64,000 nucleotides of DNA from Caldilineaceae bacterium (GCA_018003515.1 JAGNDO010000011.1:36290-100289), one strand, 5' to 3'. Counted from the stretch's first letter, positions 16,383 to 25,265 are shown. Numbers and translations: made by a program. The notes: generated by a model from the sequence alone, not told the origin.

Positions 16383-18200
16383 ATGTCTGATACCCCCAGC
16401 CAAGAAAAGAGCAGTCAGCCAGGCATGTTTGGTTTTTGGGGCACGGCCCGGCACAATTGTGCACTCATCGACCGTTACCAAATCAATCTGATCGTGAGCC
16501 TCGCCCATGGCGGCATACTGTCGGCCAAGGTGACTGATGTGGCGTGGACGATAATGGCCGGCCAGCCCTGTCCACCCATCGTCTACACCAACATTGGGCA
16601 AGAGAAGAAGATGTACTATTACGAGTGGTGTAGGGCCAACGGCATTCAAGGCATATTGGATGAAATGGGACCAAGTCAAAAGCAGATTGATCAGTTCACC
16701 GCCTGGCTTCCCAATCAAGAGGCGTGGTTGGACGAATTGCGCAACCAGGTCGAAGCGGTTATGGGAGGGGGCGCTAGCCCCAAAGCCATCCTTGTGGTGG
16801 ACGAGAGAGGCGTCTCGAAGGTTACCCTGATCCTTGCCAGCCGCCTGCTCACGCTTCTGTATCCTGAGTGCAAAATCACATGGTCAGACAGCCAAGATAA
16901 TGGTTGGCGAGGTGAACTGGCCGATGTCTGGATGAAACGTCACTATCCAGACATCCTGGAGCGGATAGAGATGGATGACCGAGTGGGCAAACTGCGCCTG
17001 ACTGGTTCTCAATCTCTCTGTCGAATTGCATCGGGCACTGAGGACATCGATTCTTTCTCCCTCTCTTTTCGCCCTTTGAGTGTGGAGAATGAATGCGTCC
17101 AGTTTCTCACCAAGTATCTCCCAGCTGAGGTGTGGCTGTCCATGCCCGGCGAGATGGAGGCACTTGTGTTGGACGAAGTGGCCGAGTTGGCGCGTCACGC
17201 CTCTCTGGCCGATGCACGATCACTGCTTGAAAGGCGCAATCAGGATTGGATTCCTGTTGATGAAGATGAGGAAGATCTGGATGACGAAAACGATTCTGTG
17301 GAGTGGGACATGGAGGCGTTTCTTGCCATCATCGCTCAATCAAAAAACGAACCGGATGGAGACGAACAAGCGAACCAGAAACGCAACCTTTGGGTGCCGG
17401 TCGGCCACGACTTTCGTCTCAATGCCGGCGAAGTCCAGCGTCAGGAGAACGTCCTCTCCGTTATCCCACCGGAAGTTTCCCTGTTCGACCAACTCTGTGC
17501 CTGGCTAATCGAGCAACCAGACCCGACCATCGGCTATCCAGCTTGGGCCTTGGGCATCGGCGCAACCGGCCTCTGCTTGCGCTGGGGCACCTACCTCTGC
17601 GTCCTCCTGGACGAGACGAAGCCTCTTGATCCCCGCATTGCTGAACCCGCAGCCAGCATGATCGACGACCAGGAGATGAAACGAATCAACCTGGAAGCCT
17701 CCGGAAATCTGGCCCGCCTGCTGGTTCGTTTGCACACGGATGAACCGGCCACCTGGGATCTCCTGCGCCGCGCCTACACCTATCTCCCCATGCCCCAGCG
17801 CCGGGTCACCCGAAACACAGAGAGCTGTGAGCAGATCCTGGGCAACTTGATCACCTTCCACCAGCAACACCCATCCAGCCCCCTGCCTGAGTATCCCTAC
17901 CGCACCCTGGCCAACGCCATTATCAACCTGGCCTATCGCAACGGACCCATCGAAGAGATCCACGCTGGGAAGGCAGGGACTTATTCCCTGACCCATCGGC
18001 GCATGACCTCGCGCCAGGCCGGCAAGGTGATGCGGTTCACTGCCGAACGACTCACCGGCATTGTCGGAGCATGTGCCCTTTGGGATGACCGCTTCTCTCA
18101 GCTACCCCCCTGGCCCCAACGGGTGGTTGGGCTATCGTCGGCCTTCTTCTATCCCCGCGCATGGTCGCTCACGCAGGAGAGTGCGATCCTGACTTGGTGA
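16383..18200 (+). CDS. Phosphoribosyltransferase-like protein C (degenerate PRPP loop) with long C-terminal extension
   Basis: 605 residues. The N-terminal 290 residues match protein B closely (NCALIDRYQINLIVSLAHGG, PPIVYTNIGQEKKMYYYEW, SGTEDID, SLSFRPLSVENE, KYLPAEVWLSMP). The PRPP loop is ILVVDERGVSKVT (136-148): the second acid and the glycines are changed, so binding of PRPP in the normal way is unlikely. An acidic linker (VDEDEEDLDDENDSVEWD, about 292-309) leads to a C-terminal region of about 270 residues of unknown fold, with helical stretches (YPAWALGIGATGLCLRW). AAGGAGA sits before the ATG. It is the last gene of the run; an AbiE pair follows with its own promoter. Confidence 0.65.
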   Translation: MSDTPSQEKSSQPGMFGFWGTARHNCALIDRYQINLIVSLAHGGILSAKVTDVAWTIMAGQPCPPIVYTNIGQEKKMYYYEWCRANGIQGILDEMGPSQKQIDQFTAWLPNQEAWLDELRNQVEAVMGGGASPKAILVVDERGVSKVTLILASRLLTLLYPECKITWSDSQDNGWRGELADVWMKRHYPDILERIEMDDRVGKLRLTGSQSLCRIASGTEDIDSFSLSFRPLSVENECVQFLTKYLPAEVWLSMPGEMEALVLDEVAELARHASLADARSLLERRNQDWIPVDEDEEDLDDENDSVEWDMEAFLAIIAQSKNEPDGDEQANQKRNLWVPVGHDFRLNAGEVQRQENVLSVIPPEVSLFDQLCAWLIEQPDPTIGYPAWALGIGATGLCLRWGTYLCVLLDETKPLDPRIAEPAASMIDDQEMKRINLEASGNLARLLVRLHTDEPATWDLLRRAYTYLPMPQRRVTRNTESCEQILGNLITFHQQHPSSPLPEYPYRTLANAIINLAYRNGPIEEIHAGKAGTYSLTHRRMTSRQAGKVMRFTAERLTGIVGACALWDDRFSQLPPWPQRVVGLSSAFFYPRAWSLTQESAILTW

Positions 18201-18243
18201 TAGGCCCACAGACTATTCGATTCAAGTCCGCTGCATCGTATGT

Positions 18244-18290
18244 TTGCCATGACCTGCAAAATCACGTAAAATACTTATATTCACTATAAG
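18244..18290 (+). promoter_or_regulatory. Promoter and dyad operator of the abiE operon
   Basis: TTGCCA (18244-18249), a 17-bp spacer and TAAAAT (18267-18272) form a promoter. It is followed at once by an inverted repeat CTTATA-TTCAC-TATAAG (18274-18290). AbiEi antitoxins are known to repress their own promoter through inverted repeats, so this is the likely operator. AAGGAG at 18288-18293 is the ribosome site. Confidence 0.55.
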
Positions 18291-18301
18291 GAGTTTGCGT
18301 G

Positions 18302-18919
18302 ATGGTCCAAAATGTCCACGAAAACAGACAACGCCTCTACGAGATCGCCGACGCCCAGGGCGGCTATTTCACCGCGGCTCAGGCCCTTTCTGCCGGATAC
18401 GCCTACAGCCAGCAACACTTTCATCGCAACAGCGGAGCCTGGCTGACCGTGGGGCGAGGACTCTTCCGCCTGCGCGCCTATCCAGATGGTGACCGGGAGG
18501 ATCTGATCCGCTGGTCTCTGTGGAGCCACAACCGGGCGGGCGTGCCCCAGGCCGTCGTCTCCCACGAAAGTGCCCTGACCGTACATGGACTGAGCGATGT
18601 GATGCCCGCCAACATTCATCTGACCGTGCCGTCCACTTTTCGCAAACGGGTGCCGCCGGGCTGCATTCTGCATCAAGACCATCTGAAGCCGGGTGATTGG
18701 GAAGAGCGGCTGGGCTATCGGGTCACCACGCCCCTGCGTACCCTGGTGGACGGGGCGGAGGGCACGCTGAGTCAGGAGCATCTGGCCCGGGCCGTGCAGG
18801 ATGCCCTGGACCTAGGGATGGTACAACGGCAGGCTCTGGCTTCTGCGTCGTGCTCTGCGCAGGCCCGACAGCGTCTTGACCAAGCCATGCAGTATGCCAA
18901 TATGATGCAGGAGCTATGA
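18302..18919 (+). CDS. abiEi: AbiEi-type antitoxin (type IV toxin-antitoxin)
   Basis: About 205 residues. The N-terminal winged helix (RLYEIADAQGGYFTAAQALSAGY), the block GAWLTVGRGLFRLRAYP and the middle SHESALTVHGLSDVMPANIHLTVP are typical of AbiEi antitoxins, as is TTPLRTLVDGAEG...LARAVQDALDLG. I take the ATG at 18302, eight bases after AAGGAG, rather than the GTG at 18299. Its stop overlaps the toxin start by four bases (ATGA). AbiEi neutralises the AbiEii nucleotidyltransferase without a stable contact and autorepresses transcription (family knowledge). Confidence 0.85.
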   Translation: MVQNVHENRQRLYEIADAQGGYFTAAQALSAGYAYSQQHFHRNSGAWLTVGRGLFRLRAYPDGDREDLIRWSLWSHNRAGVPQAVVSHESALTVHGLSDVMPANIHLTVPSTFRKRVPPGCILHQDHLKPGDWEERLGYRVTTPLRTLVDGAEGTLSQEHLARAVQDALDLGMVQRQALASASCSAQARQRLDQAMQYANMMQEL

Positions 18920-19839
18920 TGATCGGCAGCTATGCAACGCCCCACGCTTTCCGCACCGCCCTGGAAGCCCGGCTGCGCAACCTCTCACTGGAGCAGGGCA
19001 CGGATCTGCAACGACTCCGCCGGCAAGTCGCTTTCGAGCGGCTGTTGGCCCGGCTGTTCCGCGAGCAGGATGCCCGTTCGGCTGAGCTCACGTCGATGCC
19101 CTGGCTGCTCAAGGGCGGCTATGCCTTGGAGCTACGCCTGCCAGATCGGTCAAGGTCCACGGTGGATCTGGACTTTTCTGTACCCAACCCCGCAGGCTTC
19201 CCCTCTTTGACCGGTGACGACGAGACCTTGTCGGCGACCCAGGCGGTCTATGAATCCCTACAGCGTTCAGTCGATCACGAGATGGGCGACGGATTTCAGT
19301 TTGTTATTCGCCGTCCCAAGGTGGAGCAGACTGGTGCGCCCCAGGGCGGGTTCCGCTGTTCTGTGGAGGCTCGGTTGGCGGGGAGGGTCTTTGCCAGCTT
19401 CCATCTGGACATCGGTCTGGGGGATCCGGTCCTGACCGTGCCCGAGTGGATTGAAGGCAGCCATTTGTTGGACTTCGCAGACATCCCACCGGCGCGCATT
19501 GCCCTCTATCCCCTGTCCCAACACTTTGCCGAAAAGATCGCCGCCTACACATTTCCCTGGCAAGGCCGAGAGAACACACGGGTCAAGGATCTGGTCGATC
19601 TGGTGCTGCTCATCGATTCGGGCCTTCTGGAACCGACCGCGCTCAAGCGGGCGTTGGCAGCCACCTTTGCCTCACGCCCCGCCCAGAGGATTCCTGCCAA
19701 CCTGCCCTCGCCGCCGCTTTCGTGGCAGGGGCCTTTCCAGCAGATGGCGGAGGAACTCCTGCTCCCCGTAGTCGATCTGGATGCCGCCTATGTCTTGGTC
19801 GAGGAATATTGGCAGCGTCATGGACTTGGCGGGTCTTGA
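18916..19839 (+). CDS. abiEii: AbiEii-type nucleotidyltransferase toxin
   Basis: 307 residues. The nucleotidyltransferase core is visible: WLLKGGYALELRL (63-75, GG motif) followed by STVDLDFSV (81-89, metal-binding Asp84 and Asp86). Later come LSQHFAEKIAAY and RVKDLVDLVLL, matching the conserved R-x-K-D-x-x-D-L motif of AbiEii/MenA toxins. Family members add pyrimidines to tRNA 3' ends and stop growth. Either ATG of the ATGATG at 18916 or 18919 could start; 18916 gives the usual four-base overlap. The core motifs look complete, so the toxin should be functional. Confidence 0.85.
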   Translation: MMIGSYATPHAFRTALEARLRNLSLEQGTDLQRLRRQVAFERLLARLFREQDARSAELTSMPWLLKGGYALELRLPDRSRSTVDLDFSVPNPAGFPSLTGDDETLSATQAVYESLQRSVDHEMGDGFQFVIRRPKVEQTGAPQGGFRCSVEARLAGRVFASFHLDIGLGDPVLTVPEWIEGSHLLDFADIPPARIALYPLSQHFAEKIAAYTFPWQGRENTRVKDLVDLVLLIDSGLLEPTALKRALAATFASRPAQRIPANLPSPPLSWQGPFQQMAEELLLPVVDLDAAYVLVEEYWQRHGLGGS

Positions 19840-19962
19840 GGCCGAAAGGCTGAAGTCAGCAGGCCGCTAGGCCGTCCAGCCGAGGCCGATAGGCCGACGA
19901 TCCCCCGCAGGCCCAGCAGTCCCCGCTCCTCCGGTGGGGCCTGGACCCAGGCCGATAGGCCG
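19838..19962. repeat. Four copies of an AGGCCGNNAGGCCG-type repeat
   Basis: Copies of a 14-nt unit lie at 19839 (GGCCGAAAGGCTG variant), 19861 (AGGCCGCTAGGCCG), 19883 and 19949 (both AGGCCGATAGGCCG). They sit in the 350-bp gap between the abiEii stop and the imu operon promoter, which has no gene. Each unit is itself a direct repeat of AGGCCG spaced by 2 nt. Function unknown. Confidence 0.6.
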
Positions 19963-20088
19963 CCAGGTCCGGCCACCCGAAGCGGGCGGTGGACAGGGGG
20001 CCGGAGGGGGGAAAGAAGCCGTCAGTCGAAAAAAGCGATCAGCCCATAGCCCAGTCTTTCTCTCCCCACGCCGAACCTCACTCCTCAT

Positions 20089-20117
20089 TTGACAATAGAA
20101 CATTAGTTCTATAAGAT
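20089..20117 (+). promoter_or_regulatory. LexA-type SOS box inside the imu-dnaE2 promoter
   Basis: TTGACA (20089-20094), a 17-bp spacer and TAAGAT (20112-20117) frame the palindrome GAACATTAGTTC (20098-20109), which fits the Gram-positive type LexA box GAAC-N4-GTTC. LexA binding here would block RNA polymerase and place the whole imuA-imuB-dnaE2 operon under DNA damage control, as known for this cassette elsewhere. Confidence 0.8.
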
Positions 20118-20191
20118 CACCCACACCCTCCGCTGCATCGTCCTCCTCATCGTACCCGTTGACCCACCCCATCCCAACCTGGAATTGTCCC

Positions 20192-20965
20192 ATGGCCAAC
20201 GCCAAACGTCGGCGGCTGGAGAGTACGGTCGCCGCCATTCAGCAGCGCTACGGGGTACGCGCCCTGCGCGTGGCCCGTGATCTGCCTAAAGTCTCCCTGC
20301 CCGCCACCATCGCCACGGGCTTTGCCGATTTGGACGCCATGACCGGCTGCCGGGGGGTGCCCCTGGGGGCCATCACCCTGCTCACCGGCCCCAGCACGTC
20401 GGGCAAGCTGACCGTGGCCTACAAAACCCTTGCAGCGGCCCAACAGAATGGCCGCCACCCCGTCGCCCTCATAGACCTAACCCACAGCACGGACCCGGAT
20501 TATCTGGCCCGCTGCGGCGTGGATCTAGAACACCTGCTCCTGGTGCGCCCCGGTCCGGAGACGCCCATCGACACCCTGGTGTTGGATCTGGTGCGCAGTC
20601 GCCATTTGCGTTTGCTTTTCGTGGACAGCCTGGCAGATCTGCCGCCCCACATGGTGGCCCGCTGGGCACAAGGGCTGGACGGATTGGCCCTGGTCCTGCG
20701 GGAGGAGAACTGCGCCCTGCTCTGCGTGGACGAACCCGCACCTCCCTGGCGACGCTGGCTCAACCTGGACCCCGGTGTACCTCTGCGCCGCCGAGCTGCC
20801 CTGCACCTAGAGATGCAGCGGGAGCGCTGGCTTATCCAGGATGGGGATCTGGTCGGCTATCAGGCCCAGGCCCGGCTGCGCTATAGCCGCTGGCGTCCCG
20901 GCCATGCCACGGCTCCGGTTTCGATTCACTTTAACGGTACGGTCAAAGCAGCGGTTAGCTGGTGA
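20192..20965 (+). CDS. imuA: ImuA-type RecA-like mutasome protein
   Basis: 257 residues from ATG 20192 (a TTG at 20159 is the upstream alternative). RecA-like core: ATGFADLDAMTGCRGVPLGA, P-loop GPSTSGKLT, a Walker B-like strand RLLFVDSLADL, and the C-terminal RRRAALHLEM...RLRYSRWRPG, typical of ImuA/SulA-like proteins. It is a RecA-family fold lacking DNA-strand-exchange parts and recruits ImuB and DnaE2 in damage-induced mutagenesis (family knowledge). It is the first gene after the SOS box and lies 13 bp before imuB. Confidence 0.75.
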   Translation: MANAKRRRLESTVAAIQQRYGVRALRVARDLPKVSLPATIATGFADLDAMTGCRGVPLGAITLLTGPSTSGKLTVAYKTLAAAQQNGRHPVALIDLTHSTDPDYLARCGVDLEHLLLVRPGPETPIDTLVLDLVRSRHLRLLFVDSLADLPPHMVARWAQGLDGLALVLREENCALLCVDEPAPPWRRWLNLDPGVPLRRRAALHLEMQRERWLIQDGDLVGYQAQARLRYSRWRPGHATAPVSIHFNGTVKAAVSW

Positions 20966-20978
20966 GCAACCATTTGTC

Positions 20979-21950
20979 ATGTCCATTCTCTGTTGTGTCA
21001 TACCCAAATTGAATGAGGATCTCCACACCTTGTCCGCCGTGTTGGGGGAATGGGGATTGCCCGCAGAGTTGACCGATTGGGGCGGTTATGTGGATCTGTC
21101 CCGGATCACGCCGACCCGGTTGGAGGTGCGGGCGTTGGGCACGGAGTTGGGGCGAGGCGTGCGCATGGCCTCGGGTCGGGATGCGGCCCTGGGCTGGGCC
21201 ATGCACAAGTTTACCGCTCGGGTGGCCGCTGCTCGTCCCGGCTCTCTGCGCATGGTGGACCCTGGCAAGGAGCGGGCCTTCCTGGCTCCCCTACCCATCA
21301 CCCTGCTGCCCCTACCACCGGATGCTCAGGACACCCTGCGCTGGCTGGGTATCCGCACTCTGGGCCAGTTTGCCGATCTGCCCGCGGCCGGGGTGTGGGA
21401 ACGTTTCGGCAAACCGGGCAAGCTGGCCCAACACTGGGCCAAAGGCGACGACGACCGGCCCGTCCAGCCCAGCCTGCGCGGCCTGCTCCCGCCGGTGACC
21501 GTGGACGTGGATCCGCCCACGGATTGGTTGCCCCTGGATGATCTCATGGCCGGGTTGGGGCCGACTCTGGCCGGGTTGGCCGACGAGCTGACAGGCATTC
21601 GCCATCTGCGCCTGGAATTGGCGTTCGTGACCGGGGACCCCTGCACCGTGGACTTGATCAATGTGGAACCCATGGACAGCCCATTCCAGCTTGCCCAGCG
21701 CATGACCCACAAATTGAACGCTCAGATCTGGCCGGGGGAACTCTCCGCTATCACGGCCACGGTGCTGGATGTGGGCGAATTGTGCCCGCCCCAACTCACC
21801 CTCTTTCCCCTGGACGAAAAGCCGCCTCTCCCTCTGGCCGAGATGGCGGACCCCCTCACTGGACGATACGGAGCCATCTTCCACCGGGCGCAGATCAGCG
21901 ATCCCACCCATCCCCTGGCCGCAGGCCGCTGGCGGTTGACCACCCCATGA
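20979..21950 (+). CDS. imuB: Short ImuB, a Y-family-like mutasome adaptor lacking most of the palm domain
   Basis: 323 residues from ATG 20979; the longer frame upstream overlaps imuA and is not real coding. The protein begins MSILCCVIPKLNED, jumps quickly to DWGGYVDLSRITPTRLEVRA, and has the helix-hairpin-helix-like LRWLGIRTLGQFADLPAAGV and the little-finger part (LAFVTGDPCTVDLINV). Usual ImuB proteins are around 450-550 residues, so about 100 residues or more of the N-terminal palm/fingers are missing. ImuB is normally a catalytically dead adaptor between ImuA, DnaE2 and the clamp; the C-terminal LTLFPLDEKPPLPLAEM may hold the clamp contact (inference). Its stop overlaps the next start (ATGA). 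Confidence 0.7.
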   Translation: MSILCCVIPKLNEDLHTLSAVLGEWGLPAELTDWGGYVDLSRITPTRLEVRALGTELGRGVRMASGRDAALGWAMHKFTARVAAARPGSLRMVDPGKERAFLAPLPITLLPLPPDAQDTLRWLGIRTLGQFADLPAAGVWERFGKPGKLAQHWAKGDDDRPVQPSLRGLLPPVTVDVDPPTDWLPLDDLMAGLGPTLAGLADELTGIRHLRLELAFVTGDPCTVDLINVEPMDSPFQLAQRMTHKLNAQIWPGELSAITATVLDVGELCPPQLTLFPLDEKPPLPLAEMADPLTGRYGAIFHRAQISDPTHPLAAGRWRLTTP

Positions 21951-22210
21951 TGACCCGACTGTGGCCCGAGGGCGACCCCATCGACGTGACATTGGACCGA
22001 GCGCAGGAACCGGCGGCCTTCGCCTGGCAGGGACGCACGCACCCCGTCCGGCGCATCCGCCAACGCTGGCAGGTGGACAGCGAATGGTGGTCGCCGTCAG
22101 GCCGGGTATGGCGGGACTATGTGGCTATCACCACCGGGGACGGGCTGCTCTGCGTGCTCTTCCACGACCGGCTGGCGGAGGCATGGTTTTTGGAGAAGGT
22201 CTATGATTGA
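21947..22210 (+). CDS. DUF6504-like small protein
   Basis: 87 residues. The order PIDVTLD, PAAFAWQGRTHPVRRIRQRW, EWWSPSGRVWRDYVAI and AWFLEKVYD matches the small DUF6504-type proteins found next to imuB/dnaE2 in Actinobacteria, although that assignment is from memory of the pattern. ATG 21947 overlaps the imuB stop. The last eight bases overlap the dnaE2 start. No catalytic residues stand out; a structural or accessory role in the mutasome is inferred from the tight coupling on both sides. Confidence 0.65.
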   Translation: MMTRLWPEGDPIDVTLDRAQEPAAFAWQGRTHPVRRIRQRWQVDSEWWSPSGRVWRDYVAITTGDGLLCVLFHDRLAEAWFLEKVYD

Positions 22211-25200
22211 GTACGCCGAACTCCACGCCCATAGCTACTTTTCGTTGTTGGATGGGGTATCGTCGCCGGAGGATCTGGTGGAACGGGCGGCGGCGTTGGG
22301 GCTGGCGGGATTGGCCCTGACGGATCATGACAGTTTGGCCGGAGCCGTGCGTTTTCACCGAGCCGCCCAGGATGCGGGGCTGCATCCGGTCATCGGCGCG
22401 GAGGTGACGTTGGCCGACGGTCATCATCTGACGCTGTTGGCGGAGAACCAGACAGGGTATACCAATTTGTGTCGAATGATCACGGCAAGTAGACAAGGAG
22501 CGGGGGAGGAGGAGGCATGGGTGGGAAAGGTTGATCCAGCGCTCAGTTGGTGGGATCTGGGGGCATACAGCACCGGGTTGATCGCCTTGACCGGCTGTCG
22601 GCGGGGACCTGTGGCGAGACGGCTATTGGCCGGGGATGAGGCCGGGGCGTTGGCGGCGGCAGGACAGTTGCGGGAGATCTTCGGGCCGGACCATCTCTTC
22701 GTCGAATTGCAGCACCAATTTCGCCCGGACGATGATCGGTTGGTGCGTCAATTGTTGGGCGTGGCCCGGCGACTGGATATGCCCGTGCTGGCCACCAACA
22801 ATGTTCACTACGCCACGCCGGAGGATGCGCCCCTGCGGGATCTGCTGGTGGCCATCGACCATCTGCAAACCGTGGATGCCGCCCGCCGGGCCGGTCGTCT
22901 CTTCCCCAACCGCAGCTATGCCCTGACCTCCCCGGCAGAGATGGGTCGTCGTTTCAACGAGTGCCCCCAGGCTCTGCGCCACACGGTGCAAGTCGCCGAG
23001 AGATGCCAAATCTCCTTGGATTTTGGTAACCGACGGCTCCCCCATTTTTCCACCCCAACGGGCCAAAGCGAATTCGAGCTACTCTACGAGCTTTGCCACA
23101 CGGCCCTGCCCAAACGCTATCCCACCCTGATCCCGGCGGTACTCTCCCAGCTTGCCCACGAGTTGAGCGTGATCGACGGGGCCGGGCTGGCCGGGTATTT
23201 CCTGATCGTGTGGGACATCATGCGCTTTGCCCGCGCCCAGGGCATCCGCTGCCAGGGCCGGGGATCTGCGGCCAACTCCTTGGTCGCCTATCTTTTGGGC
23301 ATCACCGCTGTGGACCCCCTGGCCCACAACCTGCTCTTCGAGCGCTTCCTCAGCCCGGACAAATTCACCGCCCCAGACATCGACCTGGACTTCGCCGCCG
23401 ACCGCCGGGAAGAGGTGATCCAATACGTCTACGCCCGCTACGGCCCCGCCCACACGGCCATGGTCTGCAATGTGGTCACCTTTCGGGAGCGCAGTGCCAT
23501 CCGGGATTGGGAGCGGGCAATGGGTGTCGGGGATTGGGGAGCAATTGACGCATCCTTGCCCGTCGTAATTCGCCCCTCACCTCAATCTCTAATCGGCCTC
23601 CCCCGTCATCTTTCCATCCACAGCGGGGGGATGTTGGTGACCGGTCCGTCCTTGGTGGAAGTCGTGCCCTTGGAACCGGCCACCATGCCGGGGCGGGTGG
23701 TGGTGCAGTGGGACAAGCACAGCGTGGAGGATGCGGGGCTGATCAAGATCGACCTGCTCAGTCTGCGTACCCTGGGCATGATCACTGAGGCGCTGGACCA
23801 CATCGCCGCCACGGGTGGGGAGGTGCCGGATCTGGACGCCTTGCCTCTGGACGACCCGGCCATCTTCGCCCTGTTGCAGCGGGGGGACACCATCGGCGCC
23901 TTCCAGGTGGAGAGCCGGGCGCAACAGCAGATGCTGCCCCGGCTGCGGCCCGAGCGCTTCGAGGACATCATCATCGAGGTGGCCATTGTGCGGCCCGGCC
24001 CCATCCAGGGCGGAGCCGTTCACCCCTACCTGCGTCGCCGGGCCGGGTTGGAGCCGGTCACCTACGCCCATCCCTGCCTGGAACCGGTGCTGGCTGAGAC
24101 CTTGGGTGTACTGCTCTTTCAGGAACAGGCTCTGCGGGTGGCCGTGGCTGCCGCGGACTTCACCCCCGGCGAGGCGGACCTCCTGCGCCGTGCCCTCTCT
24201 CGGGCCAAGGACGAGGCGGATCTCCTGCCAATGCGAGAGCGCTTCGTGCAGGGGGCGTTGGCCAAGAACATCAACGAAGTGGACGCCCACGCCGTCTTCG
24301 ACCAGTTGGCGGGTTTTGCAGGCTACGGCTTTTGCAAATCCCACGCCGCCGGGTTCGCCCTGATCGCCTACCAGACTTTGTGGCTCAAGCGCTACCATCA
24401 CCCCGCCTTTGCCTGTGCCCTGCTCAACCACCAGCCCATGGGCTTCTACTCCCCGGAGGTATTGGTCGGAGATGCCCAGCGCCACGGAGTCATCTTCCTG
24501 CCCGTGGAGGTGAACCGAAGTGGATGGAAATGTGGGATGGAGAAAATACAGAAGAGGTGGGGCGTGCGCATGGGCTTGCAAGGGGTGAAAGGATTGGGAG
24601 AGGCGGCTTGGGGGCGCATCGAGGCGGGCCGGGCGGCGGGACCGTTCGACGATCTGGCCGACTTCTGCCGCCGTACCCGGCTGCCCCAGGATCGAGTCAC
24701 GGCGCTGATTCGGGTCGGGGCCATGGACGCGTTCGGCGAGCGGCGGCAGTTGCTCTGGCAGTTGGGTAGCCTGGACTATCGTCCCCAAAGTCTGGAGATG
24801 ACCGTGGCCGAGGAGCCGGTGGATCTGCCGGAACTGGACGACCTAGTCCGCACTTTGTGGGAGTATGAACTACTGGGCCTCTCCACAGACAGCCATTTGC
24901 TGGCCCATCACCGGCCTGCCCTGCGCCGGGCCGGGGTGTCCGCCACCTGGGAGGTCAAGCAGGCCGAGGCCGGGCGACGGATGCGGGTAGCGGGATTGGC
25001 CGTGATCCGGCAGCGTCCGGCCACGGCCAAGGGCATGGTCTTTCTGTCGTTGGAGGATGAGAGCGGTCTGCTGGACGTGGTGATTCGACCCGATGTCTAC
25101 GAACGGGTGCGTGGGGTGATCCACGCCCATCCACTGTTATTGGTCAGTGGGCTAGTCCAGCGGGCGGGGAGGTCGGTCAGCCTGTTGGCCGGGAAGGTGA

Positions 25201-25217
25201 TGGGCTTGGGGAGATGA
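22203..25217 (+). CDS. dnaE2: Error-prone DNA polymerase III alpha subunit (DnaE2)
   Basis: 1004 residues from ATG 22203, which overlaps the previous gene; upstream residues in the open frame are not part of the protein. PHP domain at the N-terminus (ELHAHSYFSLLDG, LALTDHDSL). Polymerase core: RCQGRGSAANSLVAYLLGIT, the catalytic block APDIDLDFAADRREEV, LIKIDLLSLRTLGMI, GAFQVESRAQQQMLPRL, VRPGPIQGGAVHPYLRRR, LFQEQALRVAVA and FCKSHAAGFALIAYQ. The C-terminus has an OB-like part (MRVAGLAVIRQRPATAKGMV). Length fits DnaE2 rather than the replicative DnaE1. It performs damage-tolerant, mutagenic synthesis with ImuA and ImuB under SOS control. Confidence 0.92.
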   Translation: MIEYAELHAHSYFSLLDGVSSPEDLVERAAALGLAGLALTDHDSLAGAVRFHRAAQDAGLHPVIGAEVTLADGHHLTLLAENQTGYTNLCRMITASRQGAGEEEAWVGKVDPALSWWDLGAYSTGLIALTGCRRGPVARRLLAGDEAGALAAAGQLREIFGPDHLFVELQHQFRPDDDRLVRQLLGVARRLDMPVLATNNVHYATPEDAPLRDLLVAIDHLQTVDAARRAGRLFPNRSYALTSPAEMGRRFNECPQALRHTVQVAERCQISLDFGNRRLPHFSTPTGQSEFELLYELCHTALPKRYPTLIPAVLSQLAHELSVIDGAGLAGYFLIVWDIMRFARAQGIRCQGRGSAANSLVAYLLGITAVDPLAHNLLFERFLSPDKFTAPDIDLDFAADRREEVIQYVYARYGPAHTAMVCNVVTFRERSAIRDWERAMGVGDWGAIDASLPVVIRPSPQSLIGLPRHLSIHSGGMLVTGPSLVEVVPLEPATMPGRVVVQWDKHSVEDAGLIKIDLLSLRTLGMITEALDHIAATGGEVPDLDALPLDDPAIFALLQRGDTIGAFQVESRAQQQMLPRLRPERFEDIIIEVAIVRPGPIQGGAVHPYLRRRAGLEPVTYAHPCLEPVLAETLGVLLFQEQALRVAVAAADFTPGEADLLRRALSRAKDEADLLPMRERFVQGALAKNINEVDAHAVFDQLAGFAGYGFCKSHAAGFALIAYQTLWLKRYHHPAFACALLNHQPMGFYSPEVLVGDAQRHGVIFLPVEVNRSGWKCGMEKIQKRWGVRMGLQGVKGLGEAAWGRIEAGRAAGPFDDLADFCRRTRLPQDRVTALIRVGAMDAFGERRQLLWQLGSLDYRPQSLEMTVAEEPVDLPELDDLVRTLWEYELLGLSTDSHLLAHHRPALRRAGVSATWEVKQAEAGRRMRVAGLAVIRQRPATAKGMVFLSLEDESGLLDVVIRPDVYERVRGVIHAHPLLLVSGLVQRAGRSVSLLAGKVMGLGR

Positions 25218-25265
25218 TTTAGCCCATCAGTTTTCGAAAACCCCCAAAAAAGCTTCAAAACCCTA

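Noticed and set aside
20841..20978. Upstream start for the imuB gene
   Set aside because: This extension overlaps imuA in another frame and has no ImuB-like residues; ATG 20979 fits.
23589..24788. 399-codon minus-strand open frame
   Set aside because: Antisense to dnaE2, whose catalytic motifs run through the whole region.
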